9,298 nucleotides of DNA from Oscillospiraceae bacterium (GTDB lineage Bacteria; Bacillota_A; Clostridia; Oscillospirales; CAG-272): contig SVSF01000071.1 of the NCBI GenBank assembly GCA_015064425.1, forward strand, positions 1-9,298. Reading direction: 5' to 3'. Shown here piece by piece: positions 1 through 4,599 of this stretch (position 1 is its first letter; every line of letters starts with the position of its first letter). The position numbers were made by a program, and so were the translations under genes. The notes under the pieces are model-generated. The model was not told the origin of the DNA, did no database searches, and saw only the letters and a program-made list of their open reading frames with translations.

Positions 1-114
1 TCTTTTTTCTTCGTAGAAAACTTTTCGTCTGTATTTTGGCGCAAACACAATATGGTACTTGCAATCCCATTTTGTATGTGCTAAACTACTTGTGTCTATG
101 TGCTCTTTTTTCAT
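1..114 (-). CDS. tnpA: IS200/IS605 family transposase TnpA, N-terminal 38 codons (cut by window edge)
   Basis: Read on the minus strand from the ATG at 114, the first 38 codons begin MKKEHIDTSSLAHTKWDCKY and continue with HIVFAPKYRRKVFYEEKR. This is the typical start of the small IS200-like transposases (about 130-150 residues in the family). These Y1 HUH single-strand transposases cut and rejoin the hairpin ends of the element with one tyrosine. The segment HIVFAPKYRRKVF is the first conserved beta strand of the fold; the HUH motif and catalytic tyrosine lie beyond the window. A GGAGG ribosome binding site (complement of 123-127) sits 8 bases upstream, which fixes the start. The site lies inside an inverted repeat, suggesting translational control. 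The gene is open at the left edge, so whether it is intact cannot be judged. Confidence 0.9.
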   Translation of the reverse strand, partial: MKKEHIDTSSLAHTKWDCKYHIVFAPKYRRKVFYEEKR

Positions 115-118
115 AGAT

Positions 119-184
119 AAATCCTCCGTTTGTGTTTTTCAGACGACTGGCAGGTCTTCTTTATTATACACAACCGGAGGTTTT
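119..184 (-). promoter_or_regulatory. Inverted repeat that can hide the tnpA ribosome binding site
   Basis: On the minus strand the segment 184-169 (AAACCTCCGGTTGTG) is complementary to 134-119 (CACAAACGGAGGATTT), with 11 of 12 core positions paired plus A-T pairs at the foot. The GGAGG ribosome binding site of tnpA lies in the second arm. The candidate -10 box is in the loop, so RNA started there would lack the first arm, whereas RNA reading in from outside would contain it and fold the binding site away. Sequestration of the transposase binding site in the leader is known for IS200; the version here is inferred from the sequence. Confidence 0.55.
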
Positions 185-191
185 TTTCATC
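163..191 (-). promoter_or_regulatory. Candidate tnpA promoter (-10 only clear)
   Basis: The complement of 163-168 reads TATAAT, a consensus -10 box, about 50 bases before the tnpA start. At the -35 distance (about 186-191) only GATGAA is found, a poor match, so the promoter would be weak. Weak transcription is the norm for IS200-type transposases. Transcripts starting here would begin near 156. Confidence 0.4.
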
Positions 192-206
192 GGTTAACCT
201 TTACTG

Positions 207-229
207 AACCACGCGACTATCGCGTGGTT
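207..229. repeat. Perfect hairpin, probable left-end hairpin of the IS element
   Basis: AACCACGCG and CGCGTGGTT form a perfect 9-base-pair stem around the 5-base loop ACTAT. GC-rich perfect hairpins of this size near the tip are what Y1 transposases recognise on single-stranded DNA. On the plus strand it is followed by TTTTCTTT, so a terminator role for plus-strand RNA is an alternative, but no plus-strand gene precedes it. Confidence 0.5.
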
Positions 230-239
230 TTCTTTGGAC

Positions 240-271
240 AAAAAGAACGGTTGGCTTTTACACCAACCGTT
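240..271 (-). terminator. Probable intrinsic terminator, minus strand
   Basis: On the minus strand AACGGTTGG and CCAACCGTT pair perfectly (9 bp, 8-base loop) and are followed by CTTTTTG. It would end transcripts coming from the toxin/immunity pair to the right and would also shield tnpA from read-through. The U tract is short (five), so strength is uncertain. Confidence 0.5.
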
Positions 272-360
272 ACCATGTTAAAAGGAGTCTTTTAATATGA
301 AAACTTTATTGATTTTATGTTAGCACAGAGAACCGTTCCCTTGTGCTAAAAGTATAGAAT

Positions 361-804
361 TTATTTTTTCCTACTATACATAAACAATTTAATATCACAT
401 ATAACCATCATAATAACCCGAATTAGTTCTGGTAAAAATCCAATTATCACTGAGGATATCAGATGCCACTTAACAAAAGATTCAACCAAATACCAATCCA
501 TAATATAAACCATTGCAAGCCAGGGAATCGCTAATATCATGAGATATGTATATATCTTTTTTGTGTAATAGAAATAATACCGTTCTTCTTTTGCAGGTGT
601 ATATCCATCATTTTTTCTTCTTGGTTTAATATACTTGTATTTATCTAACATCATCAACAAAAATCTGTTTGTCGGAGTATCATTCTTTCTAAGTTTTGAA
701 AAAGAATAGAAATACAAAGAACGACTTTCTGCTTTTTCAAAAAAATGAAAACACGAAGAAAAACTTACATATAAAACAATAATTATCCATATAAAATCCC
801 GCAT
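361..804 (-). CDS. Small polytopic membrane protein, putative immunity protein to the RHS toxin
   Basis: A protein of 147 residues that I do not recognise. Three hydrophobic stretches are visible at roughly residues 4-21, 84-101 and 114-138, separated by a long basic, tyrosine-rich segment (about 24-83), so it should sit in the cytoplasmic membrane. The start is ATG at 804: AAGGAG (complement of 811-816) lies 6 bases upstream, while the GTG at 807 would leave only 3. The ATG shares its A with the TGA stop of the upstream RHS fragment (TGATG), so the two are translationally coupled. In polymorphic toxin systems the gene directly after the toxin tip is the immunity gene, and that position is the only evidence for this role. 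Base composition is strongly AT-rich compared with the genes to the right, as is common for exchanged toxin/immunity cassettes. It could instead be a passenger membrane protein. Confidence 0.6.
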   Translation of the reverse strand: MRDFIWIIIVLYVSFSSCFHFFEKAESRSLYFYSFSKLRKNDTPTNRFLLMMLDKYKYIKPRRKNDGYTPAKEERYYFYYTKKIYTYLMILAIPWLAMVYIMDWYLVESFVKWHLISSVIIGFLPELIRVIMMVICDIKLFMYSRKK

Positions 805-1601
805 CACTTACTCCTTACAACGTTTTCGTAAATATCGTCCATTATACAAATGTTAAATTCATCTTCCAATGTTTTATATGCATATTCGCCCAATGTTTCT
901 TTATAGATAGAATCATAGTAAGCAGTAACCCTTGTTATAGACTTTTTTGCATATTTTTTATTCGCTCGCCGCATTTCTTTAGAAATGGTTTTTTCCTGCA
1001 ATTCGAGTGCTGAAGCAAGTTTACTCCCCTTTACTAGCAAGCCATCACTATTATTAAAATTATTAAACGCGACACCTGTTGCAGCAGCATACATAACATC
1101 TATACTATCCACTTCATTAACCACACCATCATCCAAAACATCTTCCATATAGATTTCTCCAACATTTATTACGGCGTTTCCTGCTGCAACTAACGGAGCA
1201 CGAAGTGTACTTGCTCCTAATGCTCCTGAAACTGCACCAGATATAGTATTAACTAAAAATCCGTTAGCTGCTCCGTCAATGCCATTTTCAATGTACCCAG
1301 AAACGGCACCAACGCCTCCGCCAATTGCCCCACCAACAGCTGCTGCACTAGCGATAACCGCCGTAGCTGTGCCTGCTGTTGCTACAGAAACAACCGCTAA
1401 AGTAGCAATAACAGCAACGCCGGCGGCAATCTTTAATGCATTTTGCCACCATTTTGCAAGACCAAACGGATCTGTAAATGAAACAGGGTTACCATTGACG
1501 TAGGAATAACGATTAAGTGATGTGGAATCCGAAATTTCACCTGCAACGATATCCGCATTGATGAATCGCTTCATATTGGGCGAATAGTAACGTGCTCTCA
1601 T
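804..1601 (-). CDS. RHS/YD-repeat polymorphic toxin, C-terminal fragment with unknown toxin tip (5'-truncated)
   Basis: Residues 1-48 are the end of the RHS core domain: RARYYSPNMKRFINAD, then SLNRYSYVNGNPVSFTDPFG. The DPFGL at 44-48 is the conserved point after which RHS proteins carry an exchangeable toxin. A hydrophobic, alanine/glycine-rich region follows (about 56-130), then a linker and a charged C-terminal part (about 190-265) rich in Lys, Tyr and Glu that I cannot assign to any toxin family. Full RHS proteins have well over a thousand residues. Here the core frame extends only nine codons upstream of the ATG (TEQNGLIY just before it, still RHS-like) to a TAG at 1629-1631, and no ribosome binding site is visible before 1601. 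I infer an orphan tip left by recombination or deletion, possibly not translated on its own; low-level expression from the MATE transcript cannot be excluded. Confidence 0.8.
   Translation of the reverse strand: MRARYYSPNMKRFINADIVAGEISDSTSLNRYSYVNGNPVSFTDPFGLAKWWQNALKIAAGVAVIATLAVVSVATAGTATAVIASAAAVGGAIGGGVGAVSGYIENGIDGAANGFLVNTISGAVSGALGASTLRAPLVAAGNAVINVGEIYMEDVLDDGVVNEVDSIDVMYAAATGVAFNNFNNSDGLLVKGSKLASALELQEKTISKEMRRANKKYAKKSITRVTAYYDSIYKETLGEYAYKTLEDEFNICIMDDIYENVVRSK
811..816 (-). promoter_or_regulatory. Ribosome binding site of the putative immunity gene
   Basis: AAGGAG on the minus strand lies inside the last codons of the RHS fragment and 6 bases before the ATG at 804. It shows that the small membrane protein can be translated independently of the upstream frame and supports ATG 804 over GTG 807. 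Confidence 0.7.
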
Positions 1602-1672
1602 ATATATGAGTCCGTTCTGCTCAGTACGCTAAAACATCCTTATGAGAAGTAGCGTAATCCAAGCTTCTTTTT

Positions 1673-3067
1673 TCACTTCATCTCTTCGTTCGAAACTATT
1701 TGCTTTGCCCAACTGTCGTTTTTGAGCAACACCATACCCAATATACATTTCAGAGCTTCTATACCCTGACATAATATATAAAGCCAATATATATCAAGCC
1801 CTGTAAAGTATGTCATAACATATGAAAAAGGCATTACTATTACCCACATATATATACTGTCAAAAAGAAGGGTTATGGCAACCTTACCGCCGGTACGCAT
1901 GGTAAAATATGCAGCATGGGCATAAGCAACAAAAGGCATCATAAGAGATGAGAAAATTATCATAAATACCGCAAGCGTACGGACAGAAGGCTCCGTTTTG
2001 TATATAAGAGAAAACGGATACGCTGTAAGTATTTGTATTATTCCCATTGCCGATGCACAGGCTATTGAGAACGCGATCATCTTCTTATCGGTAGATTTCG
2101 CCTCATCTATCTTGCCTGCTCCTAGAAGATTTCCCACTACGATAGCAATAGCGCTGCCCAAAGACAGATATACCACGTTAAAAAGATTTACTATAGTCGT
2201 AGTTATGTTCTGCGCAGCCACAACATCAAGTCCTCTTGTTGAATAGCACTGATTCCTTAGGGTAATCGAAAGCGCCCAGAAAACCTCATTCAGTATAAGA
2301 GGCATACCCTTTTTCAATATTATCGCCACAAGAGATGCAGGTATTCTGAACCTTCTGTATACCCCCTTCAGAAATACATATTTTTCTGTTCTACCGTGCC
2401 CGCACAAAAGGAGTATAAAAAGCTCAACATATCTTGAAATAACTGTTGCAATAGCAGCTCCTTTTACACCTAAGGCAGGAAACCCGAGTAGTCCGAAGAT
2501 AAGTATAAGGTTAAATACAAAGTTTGTAACAACCGCCGAAATACTTGCAATCATCGGCATAAGGGTCTCTCCGGTCTCCCTGAACGTGGTTGCATATGCG
2601 CAAGATATTGCATACGGCATAAGACCGACCAACATAACGGCAAGATATTCCTTACCGTATTTCAAAGTAAGTGCTATATCGCCTTTAACGTTTTCTCCAT
2701 ACAAAAAAAGCGAAATAAGTTGATCGTCCAGTGCTGCAAAAGCGATTATACCTATAGCAGCGGCACATATATTCAGAATTATTTTAAACCTGAAGGTATG
2801 TCTTACACCTTCGTTATTTCCAAGTCCGTGGTACTGTGCAGTAAAAATTCCCGCAGCAGCCAAAGATCCGAAGATAAGCAGATAAAAAATAAAAATAAAC
2901 TGATTGACTATGGATACCGCAGACATGGCTTCCGTACCCATCTGACCAACCATTATATTATCGAGTAAGCTTACAAAATTGGTAATACCTTGCTGTATTA
3001 TTATCGGCACGGATACCGCAAGCACATTCTTATAAAATTTTCTATCTCCTATATAATCTTTAAGCAT
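1673..3067 (-). CDS. MATE family multidrug/metabolite efflux transporter
   Basis: A 464-residue integral membrane protein, the usual size for the MATE family (about 450, 12 membrane helices in two six-helix repeats). These cytoplasmic-membrane antiporters export cationic drugs or metabolites using sodium or proton gradients; the substrate cannot be told here. The N-terminal repeat shows the family signature region NFVSLLDNIMVGQMGTEA at about residues 30-47, and hydrophobic helices continue through both repeats to the charged C-terminal tail. The start is taken as ATG 3067, with GGGAG (complement of 3076-3080) 8 bases upstream; a TTG at 3082 would overlap that site. A promoter with an overlapping inverted repeat lies just upstream. 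No convincing terminator follows, so its transcript may run into the RHS fragment 70 bases downstream. The gene is divergent from the tRNA unit. Confidence 0.93.
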   Translation of the reverse strand: MLKDYIGDRKFYKNVLAVSVPIIIQQGITNFVSLLDNIMVGQMGTEAMSAVSIVNQFIFIFYLLIFGSLAAAGIFTAQYHGLGNNEGVRHTFRFKIILNICAAAIGIIAFAALDDQLISLFLYGENVKGDIALTLKYGKEYLAVMLVGLMPYAISCAYATTFRETGETLMPMIASISAVVTNFVFNLILIFGLLGFPALGVKGAAIATVISRYVELFILLLCGHGRTEKYVFLKGVYRRFRIPASLVAIILKKGMPLILNEVFWALSITLRNQCYSTRGLDVVAAQNITTTIVNLFNVVYLSLGSAIAIVVGNLLGAGKIDEAKSTDKKMIAFSIACASAMGIIQILTAYPFSLIYKTEPSVRTLAVFMIIFSSLMMPFVAYAHAAYFTMRTGGKVAITLLFDSIYMWVIVMPFSYVMTYFTGLDIYWLYILCQGIEALKCILGMVLLKNDSWAKQIVSNEEMK

Positions 3068-3083
3068 TGTGCTGTCTCCCAAA

Positions 3084-3113
3084 ATTATGATACAAACTCA
3101 TTTATATCATAAT
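3084..3113. promoter_or_regulatory. Inverted repeat over the MATE -10 box and start site, candidate operator
   Basis: ATTATGATA (3084-3092) and TATCATAAT (3105-3113) are perfect 9-base inverted copies separated by 12 bases. The right arm overlaps the -10 box and the left arm lies just past the predicted transcription start, a position suited to repression. The regulator is unknown, and no regulator gene lies next to it in this window. Confidence 0.45.
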
Positions 3114-3129
3114 AAATATTGCATTTCAA
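3101..3129 (-). promoter_or_regulatory. Promoter of the MATE gene
   Basis: On the minus strand TTGAAA (complement of 3124-3129), a 17-base spacer ending in TGA, then TATAAA (complement of 3101-3106). This is a 5/6 match at both boxes plus an extended -10 TG. Transcription would start near 3094, about 27 bases before the ATG. Confidence 0.7.
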
Positions 3130-3178
3130 TAGAATAGTAAAAAAAACAAAAACTTATATAAAAAATATTTTTTTCTTA

Positions 3179-3207
3179 TTGACAATTATTGCTTTTGGTG
3201 CTATAAT
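3179..3207 (+). promoter_or_regulatory. Consensus sigma-70/sigma-A promoter of the tRNA unit
   Basis: TTGACA at 3179-3184, a spacer of exactly 17 bases, and TATAAT at 3202-3207: a perfect match at both boxes, typical of stable RNA genes. Transcription would start around 3214, about 28 bases before the mature tRNA. It may also feed the macro-domain gene downstream. Confidence 0.92.
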
Positions 3208-3241
3208 AATCAACGTCCTTACGAGGATACCCGTTTGATAC

Positions 3242-3318
3242 GGGCCATTAGCTCAGTTGGTTAGAGCTACCGGCTCATAACCGGTCGGTCCGGGGTTCGA
3301 GTCCCTGATGGCCCACCA
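3242..3318 (+). tRNA. tRNA with CAT anticodon (elongator tRNA-Met; tRNA-Ile2 not excluded)
   Basis: A complete 77-base cloverleaf: acceptor arms GGGCCAT and ATGGCCC, D arm GCTCAGTTGGTTAGAGC, anticodon stem ACCGG/CCGGT with loop CTCATAA (anticodon CAT at 3276-3278), T arm with GGTTCGAGTCC, discriminator A, and an encoded CCA at 3316-3318. The first base pair is G-C and the anticodon stem lacks the three consecutive G-C pairs of initiators, so it is not initiator tRNA. CAT-anticodon tRNAs also include the isoleucine species whose C34 is changed to lysidine by TilS. The sequence alone does not settle which one this is, although elongator Met is the usual label for such sequences. Confidence 0.95.
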
Positions 3319-3324
3319 GAAATT

Positions 3325-3354
3325 AACAAGCTTCAACAGAAGCTTGTTTTTTTT
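3325..3354 (+). terminator. Intrinsic terminator after the tRNA
   Basis: AACAAGCTT and AAGCTTGTT form a perfect 9-base-pair stem around CAACAG, followed directly by a run of T (3347-3354). It ends only 19 bases before the start codon of the macro-domain gene, so leakage through it may be how that gene is expressed. Confidence 0.88.
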
Positions 3355-3373
3355 ACTTACGTGAGGTGATCAT

Positions 3374-4420
3374 ATGCCGTTGCAGATAATACGACAGGAT
3401 ATAACAAAAATGAAAGTCGATGCAATCGTAAATACGACCAACAGTGAAATGGTTGGGTATAGCGGTGTAGATCTTGCAGTTCATACGGCAGCAGGTTCAA
3501 TGCTGGATGTTGAGTGCGCAAAAATCGCTCCGCTAAGTCTGGGCTCCGCAAAAATAACGAAGGGATACAAGCTTGACGCCAAATATATAATCCATACCTC
3601 AGGACCTGAATGGCACGGTGGTCTTGCCGGAGAAAGCATCATCCTCAGATCCTGCTACGTTGAATGCCTCAAGCTTGCAGTAAAGCATAAATGCAATTCC
3701 GTTGCATTCCCGCTCATATCTTCGGGAGTATACGGCTATCCTAAAGACCAGGTGCTCAAGTTTGCCATACAAGTCATAACCGAATTCTTGTTTGATCATG
3801 AGCTCACAGTATACATTTGTGTGTTCGACCGCAAGTCCTATGAATTCAGCAAAAAGCTTTTTACGGAAATAAATGAGTTCATAGATGACAAATACACGGA
3901 AGAGCATAAGGAAAACCGTGTTGAGGAATATAAAACCTTGGAATCGGAACTTCAGTCTTTTGCACGAGAACGTTCTGAACCATCCCCTTTTGGTACGGTC
4001 TCAACAATGTCCGCCCCCTCTGTATGCCGAACCGCACAAAGTAAAGAGCATAGTCTGAAGGAGTATATGAAGACCCTTGATAAGCCTTTTGCTTACAGAC
4101 TTTTCGATCTTATTGACGAATGCGGTATGACAGACGTAGAATGCTACAAAAAAGCCAATGTGGATAAAAAAACTTTTTCAAAAATAAAATGCAACCCCAA
4201 GACCTACAAGCCCTCAAAGCAAACCGCCGTTGCTTTTGCAATAGCTTTAAAGCTTGATCTTGCACGTACTCAGGAACTTCTTGCATCTGCGGGATTGACT
4301 CTTTCTACCAGCTTCACTTTCGACAAAATAATCATTTATTTCATACAAAAAGGGATCTACGATATTTTTGAGATAAATGAAGCCCTATTCGAATTTGACC
4401 AGGTACTTTTGGGAGTGTAG
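3374..4420 (+). CDS. Macro-domain protein (ADP-ribose binding/hydrolase type) fused to a C-terminal HTH-like domain
   Basis: A 348-residue cytoplasmic protein. Residues 1 to about 180 form a macro domain: IIRQDIT (Asp9, the adenine-contacting position), DAIVNTTNSEMVGYSGVD (17-33, replacing the usual NAAN...GGGGVD), SGPEWHGG, and the phosphate loop ISSGVYGYP at 115-123. Macro domains bind ADP-ribose and often remove it from proteins, nucleic acids or O-acetyl-ADP-ribose. A polar linker (about 187-230, rich in Ser, Glu and Pro) leads to a helical domain (about 232-348) containing TDVECYKKANVDKKTFSKIK and PSKQTAVAFAIALKLDL, a pattern resembling Cro/CI-type helix-turn-helix proteins. The start has GAGGTG 5 bases upstream. 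The gene follows the tRNA terminator by only 19 bases and ends in its own terminator. It may sense ADP-ribose and act on DNA or RNA, which is inference. Confidence 0.85.
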   Translation: MPLQIIRQDITKMKVDAIVNTTNSEMVGYSGVDLAVHTAAGSMLDVECAKIAPLSLGSAKITKGYKLDAKYIIHTSGPEWHGGLAGESIILRSCYVECLKLAVKHKCNSVAFPLISSGVYGYPKDQVLKFAIQVITEFLFDHELTVYICVFDRKSYEFSKKLFTEINEFIDDKYTEEHKENRVEEYKTLESELQSFARERSEPSPFGTVSTMSAPSVCRTAQSKEHSLKEYMKTLDKPFAYRLFDLIDECGMTDVECYKKANVDKKTFSKIKCNPKTYKPSKQTAVAFAIALKLDLARTQELLASAGLTLSTSFTFDKIIIYFIQKGIYDIFEINEALFEFDQVLLGV

Positions 4421-4464
4421 AGTATAAAAGAAGGATTCTACTGACAATAATCTCCTTAATACCG

Positions 4465-4509
4465 AAAATAATGTGATTGCGGCTTGAGCCGGCAATCACA
4501 TTATTTTTT
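4465..4509 (+). terminator. Strong intrinsic terminator after the macro-domain gene
   Basis: AAAATAATGTGATTGC (4465-4480) pairs with GCAATCACATTATTTT (4492-4507), and GGC/GCC close a TTGA loop, with T run 4504-4509. The stem is long and its 5' side starts with A residues, so it could work in both directions; only the plus-strand role is needed here. Confidence 0.9.
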
Positions 4510-4520
4510 ATAATTACACC

Positions 4521-4549
4521 TTGTAAGTCACGAATTAATTTGTTATAAT
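4521..4549 (+). promoter_or_regulatory. Promoter of the alpha-galactosidase gene
   Basis: TTGTAA at 4521-4526 (4/6 match), a 17-base spacer, and TATAAT at 4544-4549 preceded by TGT, giving an extended -10. It lies 50 bases before the start codon, with the transcription start expected near 4556. Confidence 0.75.
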
Positions 4550-4554
4550 TTTTA

Positions 4555-4575
4555 CGAATATTCGGAATTATTCCG
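4555..4575. promoter_or_regulatory. Overlapping palindromes at the start site of the alpha-galactosidase transcript, candidate operator
   Basis: CGAATATTCG (4555-4564) is a perfect 10-base palindrome. It runs into CGGAATTATTCCG (4563-4575), an inverted repeat of CGGAA. Both lie at or just past the expected start of transcription, where a repressor responding to sugar availability would act. No known operator consensus is matched with confidence. Confidence 0.4.
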
Positions 4576-4599
4576 TCAAATTACTTATGAGGTGCCATA

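Larger units (their letters stand above)
1..235 (-). mobile_element. IS200/IS605 family insertion sequence, left end (partial)
   Basis: The segment holds the 5' end of a minus-strand Y1-type transposase gene preceded by a leader rich in inverted repeats, which is the usual layout of the left end of IS200/IS605 elements. These elements have no terminal inverted repeats and no target duplication; they carry a hairpin just inside each end. The perfect hairpin at 207-229 is the best candidate for the left-end hairpin, so the tip should lie a few to about twenty bases to its right. The exact boundary cannot be fixed from this sequence, and 235 is a guess. The rest of the element lies beyond the left edge, so it is unknown whether a tnpB gene is present. 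Confidence 0.6.

Noticed and set aside
59..295. Plus-strand open frame of 78 codons at the left edge
   Set aside because: It runs antisense through the tnpA start and its hairpin-rich leader, has no ribosome binding site and reads as hairpin and T-run translation.
320..349. Stem-loop TTAGCACA/TGTGCTAA as terminator of the putative immunity gene
   Set aside because: No T run follows on the minus strand; the hairpin with CTTTTT at 240-271 is a better terminator.
1279..1503. Plus-strand open frame rich in Ala, Pro and Thr
   Set aside because: It is the antisense shadow of the Gly/Ala-rich region of the RHS fragment.
3068..3082. TTG start for the MATE gene
   Set aside because: It overlaps the GGGAG ribosome binding site; ATG 3067 has ideal spacing and the protein aligns well from there.
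3242..3318. Initiator tRNA-Met
   Set aside because: The first pair is G-C and the anticodon stem lacks three consecutive G-C pairs.
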